In this document: in pieces, positions 55,522 to 63,283 of the stretch | How the letters are laid out: each line of letters starts with the position of its first letter | Numbering within the stretch: position 1 is the stretch's first letter | Assembly (NCBI RefSeq): GCF_016862975.1 | Contig: NZ_BONZ01000064.1 | Location: 56,509-120,508, forward strand | Length of the DNA: 64,000 nt | Origin: Rugosimonospora africana | GTDB taxonomy: Bacteria; Actinomycetota; Actinomycetes; Mycobacteriales; Micromonosporaceae | Reading direction: 5' to 3' | The notes under the pieces: model-generated | Seen by the model: the letters and a program-made list of their open reading frames with translations, nothing else | What the model was told of the DNA's origin: nothing | Database searches by the model: none | Program-made: the position numbers and the translations under genes

Positions 55522-57777
55522 TCAGGAGAGGTAGGAGATCCCCAACGCCGGGGCGGTGAGCTTGTCGGCGTGGACGAGCACCAGGTCCAGCGTCGCGTTC
55601 GTGAAGAACGCACCGGGGATCGGGATCGGGGGCAGCGGCGGCGGGGTGTCCGGCGTCCAGTTCACTGGAATCAGGCCGAGCAGATTGCCGGTGAGCCTAC
55701 TGGTGTAGAACGTGACGTGCCCGGAAACCGTGAGCTTGGTGCTCTTGTAGGACAGCGTGCGGTTGCCGGTCACCATCGGTACGCGCAGCTCGAACGGCGT
55801 GGACGAGGAGCTGGCCATGGTGAACTGCAGCACCCGTACCGTGCCGCCGTTGGCGGTCGGCAGCGCGGTCACACCCCGGTACGTCACCGTGAGCTGTTCC
55901 AGCAGTGCGGTGATCTGCTCGGAGGGGTTCGCCGCGACGACCGTCTGATCCAGCGGCGGCACCGGATCGGTGCTGCCTACGGGGCAGTCGGCCGAGGACG
56001 GTGAGGCACTGGCCGCGCGGCCGGCGCTCCTGCCGGGGATGGACGAGTGCGCGGCGGGTGACGAGCTGTGCGCGCTCGGGGTGAGGGACTTCGGCGTACC
56101 GGTCGGCTGGCCACTGGTCGGCTGCGACGTCGCGGTCGGCCGCGGACTGGCGGTCGGAGTGTCCGACGGCGTGGTAGACGTGGACGCGGACGGTTCCGGG
56201 GACGTGTCGTCGCCGATGCCGAGGAGCTTTCCGAGTCCATCGAGGACGCCGAGCACCGCGCCGCCGAGCGAGCTGTGCGCGCCGTCCGATCCGGCCGGCG
56301 CACCCGAGGCGGTTGGCGCGGCCGACGAGGACGGCACGCCGGCCGCGGTGGCGGAGCCGGCCTGGTTGGCTTTCCCAGTGCCGGCCTGGTTCGCTTTCCC
56401 GCCGGTCGACTCCGTCCCGGTCGACTTCGCGCCACCTGACTTCGCGCCACCCGACTTCGCGCCGCTTGAGTTGGCGGCGCTTGAATTCGCGGCGCTCGAC
56501 CTCGCGCCGCTGGCCGCCTTGGCCGCACTGCCGCCCGTCGGCTTGGCGCTGGGCGTGGGGCTGGCACTGCCGATCAGCGAGGCGATCAGTTCGGAACACG
56601 ACGGTGCGGCGCCGGCCGGAGCCGAGGGCCGCAGCGTGGTGGCTCCGACGGCGCCCACGGTCAGCAGTATCAGGATGACCGCGAGCCCGCGCGGGCTGCG
56701 TCGGGGCAGTCCGCCGGAGGGCGGGGGCTCCTCACTGCCGCCGGACGGCGGGCGCTCCTTACTGCCGCCGGACTCGTCGGCGTCCGGCTGCTCGACGCTC
56801 GGCCGCAGAAGGCCGGCCCGCGCCTCCTCGGTGCCCGCCGGACCGGTGCCCGCCGGTCCGGCGCCCGGCGCCGCTGGGCCGGGCGATGCTGCGTCCGGCG
56901 GTTGCATGCCCGGCCGCCCTGTGCCTGACCAAGACGTGCCTGCCGGCTCGGTGCCCGGCCGGTGGCCGCCGAGCCGCGGGGTCGGCGCGGTCGTCCGGGC
57001 CGGTACCCCCAGCGGCGAGACCGTCGATGTCGGCAGCGTGTCGGCCAGCGGCCCGCTGGAGCGGGATCCGGTCGGCTCTTCCTCGACCGGATCGGAATCC
57101 TGGTCCGGAGCGGCGTGCGCGGGCGACGAGCGGCGCCAGGACGGGTCGCCGTCGCCGGCTGTCCCGCTATCAGCCGTCCCGCCGTCACCCGTGTCGTGGC
57201 CGGCTGTGTCGTGGCCGGCCGTGTCGTGGCCGGCCGCGTCGTGGCCGGCCGTGTCGTGGCCGGCTGTGGCTGCCGGTCCGAGAATCGCGTCCAGCCCACC
57301 GGCCGAGTCGACCCCGGCGGTCGCGTCGGGCCCGGTGGCCGGTTGGGGTACCGGACCCATCGGCCAACCGCCCGGAACGGGGGTGCTCGGTGCCGGCGTC
57401 CACGAGGCACCGAGCGCGCCTCCGACGATGCCCACCAGCATGCCGAGCACGAAGCCGCCCAGGTTCAGGCCGACCAGCCCGCCCACCGACACGGCCGAAG
57501 CCAGAACACCGTAGAAGATGCGCTGAGCCGGAGTGAACAGCGTCAGAAGCCCGCACAACGCCAGGATCAGCGGGATCATCCAGCCGAGGAACTCCTGCTG
57601 GGAGAACGAAATCTTGATGTTCGCGAACCCGATGTGGCCGCTGTAGAAGTAGATCCCCGCGGCCACGATGGTCAGCAGCCCGCCCCAGAACGGCCGGCCC
57701 CGGGTCCAACGGACGAACGCCCGCCAGCCCCGGACCCACGCGTTGCGCGGCGGCGGCACTACGTACCCGGTTGTCAC
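55522..57777 (-). CDS. DUF6114-type membrane protein with long repeat linker and extra C-terminal beta domain
   Basis: A 751-residue product. The N-terminal 125 residues form the DUF6114 membrane part: RGRPFWGGLLTIVAAGIYFYSG, four helices, and GLVGLNLGGFVLGMLVG. A disordered linker (about 130-365) holds TAGHD pentapeptide repeats. A helix (about 365-385) is followed by a Ser/Ala/Gly/Lys-rich linker. A C-terminal beta domain of about 150 residues ends it, with VTYRGVTALPTANGGTVRVL and LKLTVSGHVTFYT-like strands. The usual family protein has only the first part. GTG 57777 has GGAGGAGC upstream. It is the second gene after the DUF6230-type gene. Confidence 0.85.
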   Translation of the reverse strand: MTTGYVVPPPRNAWVRGWRAFVRWTRGRPFWGGLLTIVAAGIYFYSGHIGFANIKISFSQQEFLGWMIPLILALCGLLTLFTPAQRIFYGVLASAVSVGGLVGLNLGGFVLGMLVGIVGGALGASWTPAPSTPVPGGWPMGPVPQPATGPDATAGVDSAGGLDAILGPAATAGHDTAGHDAAGHDTAGHDTAGHDTGDGGTADSGTAGDGDPSWRRSSPAHAAPDQDSDPVEEEPTGSRSSGPLADTLPTSTVSPLGVPARTTAPTPRLGGHRPGTEPAGTSWSGTGRPGMQPPDAASPGPAAPGAGPAGTGPAGTEEARAGLLRPSVEQPDADESGGSKERPPSGGSEEPPPSGGLPRRSPRGLAVILILLTVGAVGATTLRPSAPAGAAPSCSELIASLIGSASPTPSAKPTGGSAAKAASGARSSAANSSAANSSGAKSGGAKSGGAKSTGTESTGGKANQAGTGKANQAGSATAAGVPSSSAAPTASGAPAGSDGAHSSLGGAVLGVLDGLGKLLGIGDDTSPEPSASTSTTPSDTPTASPRPTATSQPTSGQPTGTPKSLTPSAHSSSPAAHSSIPGRSAGRAASASPSSADCPVGSTDPVPPLDQTVVAANPSEQITALLEQLTVTYRGVTALPTANGGTVRVLQFTMASSSSTPFELRVPMVTGNRTLSYKSTKLTVSGHVTFYTSRLTGNLLGLIPVNWTPDTPPPLPPIPIPGAFFTNATLDLVLVHADKLTAPALGISYLS
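57191..57265. repeat. 15-bp tandem repeat, five copies, inside the DUF6114-type gene
   Basis: GTGTCGTGGCCGGC(C/T) repeats five times in register with the codons, encoding the TAGHD pentapeptides on the minus strand. Copy 4 differs by one base. Confidence 0.9.
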
Positions 57778-57810
57778 GTGCTCCTCCCGCCTCTCGTCGC
57801 GACAAGGAGA

Positions 57811-57839
57811 AGGCCCGCGGAGAGGAACTCCGCGGGCCT
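57811..57839 (-). terminator. Intercistronic hairpin
   Basis: A perfect 12-bp stem (57811-57822 with 57828-57839) and AGGAA loop, between the DUF6230-type stop and the DUF6114-type start; probably lowers read-through between the two. Confidence 0.7.
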
Positions 57840-57850
57840 CGCGCCGCTGG

Positions 57851-58504
57851 TCAGAAGCACTCTTCCTTGTTCAGGCTCACGTGCAGGTCGAGCCCGTTGA
57901 GGTTGAACGTGCCAGCGCTGGTGGACCACGCGATCTGGGTCAGGTTAGTGATCTTTACGGTGTCCGCCTGCTGGCCGAAGAAGCCCGGCAGGCCCTGGGC
58001 GCCAGTCGGGCCCTTGTTCAGCGTCGACGCGTCCTGACCGATGCTGATGTTGCCGAACTCGGCGTCACCGTTGAGCTGGGTCAGGTCGATCATCAGGTCG
58101 GTCGCCGTGGCGGCCGTGCCGTTGTTGCCGGCGTGGATGACGAGACTGATGCTCGTGCCCGGCACCACGACCGACTGGCACATGTCGGTCAGGCTCGCCT
58201 TGGCGATGCCGGAGACCGCGACCGGGTGGTTCTTCGCGTCGGTCGGGTCGGGAATGTTGGTGCCGGGGATCATTCGCCCGCCCTTTTCCTGGGCAAAGCC
58301 GCCGTACTGCACGAAGCCCGTACCGTCCAGTTCGGCGGCCTTGACCTTGAAGGTGGAGCCGGACACGGCGAACGACGCGGGGATCGCGCCGTTGGCGATG
58401 CCGACGACGAGCAGGCTCGCGGCGGCCACCGCGGGCACCAACACGGCGGCGAACCGCCGCCATTTGATGTGGCCGAACATCGGGTTGCCTTGCGCATCCT
58501 TCAC
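57851..58504 (-). CDS. DUF6230-type secreted protein
   Basis: A 217-residue product with a basic start (IKWRRFAAVLVPAVAAASLLVVG), one uncleaved or late-cleaved hydrophobic segment (about 16-40), and a beta-rich domain of about 170 residues. The domain contains GIANGAIPASFAVSGSTFKV, VQYGGFAQ, ASLTDMCQSVVVPGTS, and an ending LNGLDLHVSLNKEECF with two cysteines. In Streptomyces and relatives such a gene is followed by a DUF6114 gene, as here. Its function is unknown. GTG 58504 has GAGGAGG upstream. Confidence 0.87.
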   Translation of the reverse strand: MKDAQGNPMFGHIKWRRFAAVLVPAVAAASLLVVGIANGAIPASFAVSGSTFKVKAAELDGTGFVQYGGFAQEKGGRMIPGTNIPDPTDAKNHPVAVSGIAKASLTDMCQSVVVPGTSISLVIHAGNNGTAATATDLMIDLTQLNGDAEFGNISIGQDASTLNKGPTGAQGLPGFFGQQADTVKITNLTQIAWSTSAGTFNLNGLDLHVSLNKEECF

Positions 58505-58681
58505 GGGGTCCTCCTCGTGGGCAACGTCGTTCGCGACGGTCCGGTGGCCTTCCGGCGCTGACGTCGCGCGACAAGATGCGATGGGGGTAAGAAATCGGGG
58601 ACTACGCCTGACGTCGACGGCTTCGACGACTGCGTTCGGTGATGTTCTCGCTTGGGCAGCCGGGATTTCAAGGCCGCTAGC

Positions 58682-58693
58682 TACTCGCGAGTA
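58682..58693. promoter_or_regulatory. Palindromic operator, TetR-like
   Basis: TACTCGCGAGTA, a perfect 12-bp palindrome about 180 bp upstream of the DUF6230-type start. Its form fits a TetR-family site; no such regulator is encoded in the window. Confidence 0.55.
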
Positions 58694-58793
58694 ACAGTCG
58701 AGCCCTCCGGAGGATCACCGTCCGTCATATCGATCGACGCGCCACCGCGAGGAACCGCCGGATTTCATCGGCTTTGTGAGACGGCCTCTTACT

Positions 58794-58833
58794 GTGACGG
58801 TCACCACAGGTGACTCTCGGACGCGACCGTCAC
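58794..58833. repeat. Inverted repeat upstream of the DUF6230 gene
   Basis: GTGACGGTC (58794-58802) and GACCGTCAC (58825-58833) pair; a smaller GTCACC/GGTGAC repeat lies inside. On the plus strand TTTTAT follows, so it may be a terminator or an operator. Confidence 0.5.
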
Positions 58834-58879
58834 GGTTTTATAACAGAGCCGGCCCACCAGAGCGGGCTTAACGCGCGGA

Positions 58880-61549
58880 TCAGGACAGGTCACCCGCCGC
58901 ATTCGCGCCAACCCCCGCGACAGCTGGTACGGCGGCCACGCCATCGCCTTCCATCGCTTCCCGGCGGGCATCCGGGTGGTCTCCGGAGTTCTGAGCGTGC
59001 CGTGCCGGCCGGCGCATGGTACGCAGCGTGGCGAGCAGTTCGCCCCGGCTGGCGCAGCCCAGCCGCTGGCGCATCCGCGCCACGTGGTGTTCGACCGTCT
59101 TGGGGGAGATATACAGCCGGTCGCCGATCTGCCGGTACGTCATGCCGGCCAGCACCAGGTCGGCGACTTCCCGCTCCCGGTCGCTCAGGCTGGCGTCGTC
59201 CGCGGTGTCCGGTACCGGTTCGCGGTCGGTGCCGCGCTGCCCCGCCGGCCGGCCCTGCAACAGGCGGGCACAGTCGAGCAGCGCGATCATGGCGCGACGA
59301 TCGGACGTGCGGATGGCGGCCTGGCCGGCCAACCGCGACGCGTCCCAGCGCAGCCCGACGTCGTGCAGCCCGCGGGCTGCCGCCGACACCTGCTCCGGGT
59401 CGACCTTCCCCGCGAGTACGGCCAGCCAGCTGTCCGCCGCATCAGCGAGAGCCGCGGCGTACCGGCTGTGTCCGGAGCCCGCCGCGAGCGCCTTGGCGTG
59501 CTCCTCGGCCAGGTCCGGTCGATTGCCGATGATGGCCGCCTGCAGGCAACTCCAGTGCAGCGGCAGAGCCCACAGCGGTGGGTCGCCCAGCCGGGTCAGC
59601 AGCGCGCGGGCGTCCTGCAACTGGGCGGTGATCCCGGTGTGATCGTCCAGCCGCGCCGCCGCCACGACCAGTTCGCCGAGCGGCAGCAGGGTGAACAGGT
59701 CCACCGGATGGCGCAGCACAGCCTCGCTTGCCGCGGCCCACGCCTGGCGCAGCGCGGACAGGTCGCTGTCCCGCCTGGCGAGCGCGACGTCGAGGGCGAG
59801 CGCGAAAAGCCGGTCACGCGGCTGGAGCGCGTCGCGGTTGCTCGGCAGGTACTGCCGGGCCGCGGCGGTTTCCCCGCGCATGACCAGGATCCACGCCTGA
59901 AGCAGCCGGTGCCGGGTGGCCATCACCGTCCCGCCGAGGCGCGCCGCGACTGCCCGGTCGAGCACCGCGCGGGCGGTGTTCAGATCGGCGCAGTGCAGCG
60001 CGATCAGTGCGGCCAACGCGGCCGGGCTGTCGGGCAGCAGTACGCCGGGACCGGCCGGCTCCAGCAGATCCGAGGCGCGCACGAGGCTGGACAACGCGAC
60101 GGTCGGCGAACCCCCGACCGACTCGTGCACACCGCGTGCCATCAGCGCGGCCGCGCCGGACAGCAGGGTCGGCGGCGCGTCCGGCGCCTCCGCGTCGAAG
60201 TTGCGCGCGATGCCGGCGAGCTGGCCGGTCCCGACCTGCCCCACGGCCGCAAACGCCGCCGACGGGCCGGTGCCGGACCACCGGTAGAGCTCGGCGCTGC
60301 GAGCCAACTGACCCCGGTGCGCCAGGGCCGCCGCGGCTACCAGCGCGCAGTCCGCCTGCTCGGGCCGGCGTGGCCCGGCGATCACCTCGTCCGCCATGCG
60401 CAGCGCGGTACCCAGATCGCCGGACAGCGCGGCGGCGTGCGACCAGCGGGCGGCCAGCGCGCGGACCGGCCGGCCGGCGGTCGCACCGGCGGCGAAAAGG
60501 GCCGCGGACAGGGCCGGCTCGTCGGGAAGCGCCTCCTCGGCGGCTGCCTCGAACACCGCGGCCACGCCCGGACCGGAGACCCCGGTGCCGAGCAACGACC
60601 TGGCCAGGCCGAGGACCGAGGCGCCCCGGTCCATCTGGAGTTCCGCCAGCCGGCGGCGTACCGCCACCCGGCGATCGAGCGGGAACAGCGAGGCGACCGC
60701 GCGCCGGGCCACCGGTACCAGCGAACCGTCGTGGCCGAGCAGCCCGGTGGCCCGGATCGCGTCGACCACCTCGGAGACCTCGGCCGGACCCCGCGCCAGC
60801 AGCGCGCCAAGCAGGTCGAGATGCGGCGCGACCCCCGCCTCGGCGGCCAACAGGTAGATCTGACAGTCCAGGTCCAGCCGACCCATGTCGTGGCGGAACT
60901 GCATCAGTACGTGGGCGGGCAGCTCACCGGCGGCCTTTACGGCGCCGGACTTCGCGCCGCCCGCCAGCCACGCCCCGCCGTCCTCCGCGCCGACCAACCA
61001 CTCCACATAACGGGGTACCCCGCCGGTCTGCACACGCAGGGAGTCCGCCAGCGCCGCCCGGTTCGCCGCGGTCAGCCCGGCCGGGAACCGCGCGGCGAGC
61101 AGCTCGACGATCTGCTCCGTGGTGAACGGTGCGAGCAGCAGAGCCGGCCTGCGCTGGCGCAGCGTGGCGGTCAGCCGGGCGAACGCCGCCGGCCGGGGCC
61201 AGGGCCGGTACCCGACGACGAGCCGGGCCCCCGGTGTCTCGGCCAGCCGGCACAGCTGGACGACCTGCGCCTCCGGAAGTTGGTGAGCATCGTCGATGAC
61301 GACCGCGACGCCGCCGACCGGACCCAGTGCCTCCCCGGTGCTACCCAGTGCCTCGGCGCCGACCACCTCGACGCCGGCCTGCCGGTAGCGCTGGACCATC
61401 TCATCGAGCGTCGCCGTTTTGCCGTACCCGCCCGGCGCTTCGACGCCAACCACCATGGCAGCGAAGGGATCGGCGGTTACCTCGGCAAAGAGTGCGGCGG
61501 TCTGATGGTCAAGCACGTACCTGCGTTGGGTAGCGGTCTGGGTACTCAA
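58880..61549 (-). CDS. Large LuxR-family ATPase regulator, IniR-like
   Basis: An 889-residue product. The N-terminal ATPase has Walker A APGGYGKTATLDE (about 38-50) and Walker B VAVVIDDAHQ. A helical TPR-like middle part (about 250-780) follows. The LuxR HTH has LSDREREVADLVLAGMTYRQ, IGDRLYISPKTVEHHVARM, and RLGCASRGELL (about 785-850). Start TTG 61549 has GAGG six bases upstream; GTG 61516 would drop 11 residues. The combination with an iniB-like gene and an Hsp70-type gene next door points to IniR (Rv0339c) of mycobacteria, which senses envelope stress and activates iniBAC. Confidence 0.85.
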   Translation of the reverse strand: MSTQTATQRRYVLDHQTAALFAEVTADPFAAMVVGVEAPGGYGKTATLDEMVQRYRQAGVEVVGAEALGSTGEALGPVGGVAVVIDDAHQLPEAQVVQLCRLAETPGARLVVGYRPWPRPAAFARLTATLRQRRPALLLAPFTTEQIVELLAARFPAGLTAANRAALADSLRVQTGGVPRYVEWLVGAEDGGAWLAGGAKSGAVKAAGELPAHVLMQFRHDMGRLDLDCQIYLLAAEAGVAPHLDLLGALLARGPAEVSEVVDAIRATGLLGHDGSLVPVARRAVASLFPLDRRVAVRRRLAELQMDRGASVLGLARSLLGTGVSGPGVAAVFEAAAEEALPDEPALSAALFAAGATAGRPVRALAARWSHAAALSGDLGTALRMADEVIAGPRRPEQADCALVAAAALAHRGQLARSAELYRWSGTGPSAAFAAVGQVGTGQLAGIARNFDAEAPDAPPTLLSGAAALMARGVHESVGGSPTVALSSLVRASDLLEPAGPGVLLPDSPAALAALIALHCADLNTARAVLDRAVAARLGGTVMATRHRLLQAWILVMRGETAAARQYLPSNRDALQPRDRLFALALDVALARRDSDLSALRQAWAAASEAVLRHPVDLFTLLPLGELVVAAARLDDHTGITAQLQDARALLTRLGDPPLWALPLHWSCLQAAIIGNRPDLAEEHAKALAAGSGHSRYAAALADAADSWLAVLAGKVDPEQVSAAARGLHDVGLRWDASRLAGQAAIRTSDRRAMIALLDCARLLQGRPAGQRGTDREPVPDTADDASLSDREREVADLVLAGMTYRQIGDRLYISPKTVEHHVARMRQRLGCASRGELLATLRTMRRPARHAQNSGDHPDARREAMEGDGVAAVPAVAGVGANAAGDLS

Positions 61550-61608
61550 CGATGTCCTCGCCCTGCGGTCGGCGGCGCGCGGTCATCTTGTTCTTCGATG
61601 CGGGGACG

Positions 61609-61633
61609 GCCGGCGTTACAGAAAAACGCCGGC
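61609..61633 (-). terminator. Terminator hairpin after the Hsp70-type gene
   Basis: GCCGGCGTT (61609-61617) pairs perfectly with AACGCCGGC (61625-61633); the loop on the minus strand is TTTCTGT. Confidence 0.6.
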
Positions 61634-61678
61634 GAGGTCGATCATTACCGTCCGCATCGGGACCAATACCCCGAACGG

Positions 61679-63088
61679 TCACTCCTGAGAGTCGCGGCGC
61701 AGCCACCGCTTGCCCCGCTTGGGCAGGTTCAGGGGGGCGATGTAGACGGGCGGCCTCGGTGGCGCTTCGCCGATGTCGTCGTCCGCGTCGTAGTCGCCGA
61801 ACCGTTGCCCGGCGCCGTACGGGCGTGGGCGGTGGCCGGGACGCGGGCGGGGATCCGGGCGCGGGCGGTAGTCCTCGACGTACTCCACGTCCTGGCCGGC
61901 GACGGGTTCCACGGCGCGGGCGTCGCCGTACTCGACGATCTCGCCGGTACGCGCCGCCGGCAGGTTCACCGGCCGGTCGATGGCGTACCGGGCGGCCAGC
62001 GCCGCGCCCTTGGCGACGCGCAGCTCGGGCTGCGGCCCGACGGCCACCCGTACCGGCAGGACGGCGGCGACCAGGGCACTGACCAGCGGAGTCCGTGCCG
62101 CGTCGCCGGAGAGCACCACGCCGGCCAACTCCCCCGGCGCCAATCCGGCCGCCGCGACCATCCGGCGCAGCGCGTCGGTCGCGGTGAACAGCAGCGGCCG
62201 GACCAACTCCTCGAAACTGGCGCGGGTGATCGGCACCCGGGTCACCAGCGACGGGGGAAGGTCCACCGTGATGTTCGCCTCGGCCGCCGTGGTCAGCAGC
62301 TCCCGCGCGGCGGCGCACTCCTCGCGCACGCGGACGATCCCGTCCCGTACCAGCGGGTCGGTCGGGTCCAGCGAGTCGAAGCCGACCCGCAGCTGCTCGC
62401 CGACGTACCCCAGCAGCGCGTCGTCCAGCAGCGGCTCGATACCCCCCGGGTACCCGTCGGGGTCGCTGTCCACTCCGTTGCCCGAGCAGCCGAGCAGCTC
62501 GAACGTGCCCACGTCGGTCCGGCGTACCAGCGCGGACTCGCCACCACCGAAATCCTGGACGGCCAGCACGGCACCGGCACCGACCGGCGTCCCGACGACA
62601 TACTCCTCGGCGGCGACCACCGGCGCGGGCAGCAGCGTGACGGCGTCCAGCCCGGCCCGCCAGAGGGCCCGGTGCAGCAGCTCCACCCGGTACGGTCCCC
62701 AACCACCGGGGTGCGTGACCACGATGTGCTCGGCGCGACCGCCCTCCCGCTCCTCGACCCGGTCGACCACCCAGAGGGCCAGCGAGGCCAGGAGCGCCTG
62801 ACCCGTATACGGTTCGCCGTCGATGATTAACGGAACGTCATCGCCGACCCGGCGGCCGAAACCGAGCACCGCCCGGCCCTTCCCGGCCAGGGCCTGTCCC
62901 GCCTCGCCGGCGTGGATGGAGCCGTCCGGCAGGACGTAGAGCACCGAGGGAATGGTGCTGGTGCCGGTGCCGAGCGGGAACGCCTCGGCCTCGGTCCAGC
63001 CGCCGGCGCCGGACGCGCCGTTGACCAGCCGGGACACCGCGGCTGCCGTGCGCCAGCCGCCGAGGTCGATCCCGAGGACGTACGGCAT
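61679..63088 (-). CDS. Hsp70/actin-fold ATPase without substrate-binding domain
   Basis: About 469 residues. The actin-fold ATPase is complete in outline: phosphate-1 GIDLGGWRTAAAV at the N-terminus, VVTHPGGWGPYRVELL, phosphate-2 VQDFGGGESALVRRT, and adenosine motif VVLSGDAARTPLVSALV. DnaK-specific peptide-binding and lid domains are missing. A Pro/Arg/Asp-rich tail (RPRPDPRPRPGHRPRP, about 400-440) and a basic end replace them. ATG 63088 gives the family start; GTG 63106 adds six residues. It is divergent from the IniB-like gene and followed by the IniR-like gene, so it is probably a nucleotide-driven switch in the same envelope-stress system. Confidence 0.88.
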   Translation of the reverse strand: MPYVLGIDLGGWRTAAAVSRLVNGASGAGGWTEAEAFPLGTGTSTIPSVLYVLPDGSIHAGEAGQALAGKGRAVLGFGRRVGDDVPLIIDGEPYTGQALLASLALWVVDRVEEREGGRAEHIVVTHPGGWGPYRVELLHRALWRAGLDAVTLLPAPVVAAEEYVVGTPVGAGAVLAVQDFGGGESALVRRTDVGTFELLGCSGNGVDSDPDGYPGGIEPLLDDALLGYVGEQLRVGFDSLDPTDPLVRDGIVRVREECAAARELLTTAAEANITVDLPPSLVTRVPITRASFEELVRPLLFTATDALRRMVAAAGLAPGELAGVVLSGDAARTPLVSALVAAVLPVRVAVGPQPELRVAKGAALAARYAIDRPVNLPAARTGEIVEYGDARAVEPVAGQDVEYVEDYRPRPDPRPRPGHRPRPYGAGQRFGDYDADDDIGEAPPRPPVYIAPLNLPKRGKRWLRRDSQE

Positions 63089-63283
63089 CCCGAGATTCCA
63101 CCACACGGGTCAGTCCCCTGTCCCCCTAACGGCCGGTGCCCCCTCAACCCCCTATCGGCGTGGCACCCGTACGGGAGAGATCCCCGATGTGCACCCTGTT
63201 GACCCTCCGTAGCTTCGTCACCGGCGCCGGGCCAGCGGTCCAGGTCGCCTGCTCCCGGTTCCGATACTCGAAGAGGTCTCTGA

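Larger units (their letters stand above)
58505..58879. other. Promoter region of the DUF6230 pair
   Basis: 375 bp without a gene. It carries the palindrome at 58682-58693 and the inverted repeat at 58794-58833. Confidence 0.55.

Noticed and set aside
58976..62830. A 1284-codon open frame on the plus strand
   Set aside because: It runs antisense to the LuxR and Hsp70-type genes; the Arg/Gly/Gln-rich product has no motif and reflects GC-rich third-position shadowing.
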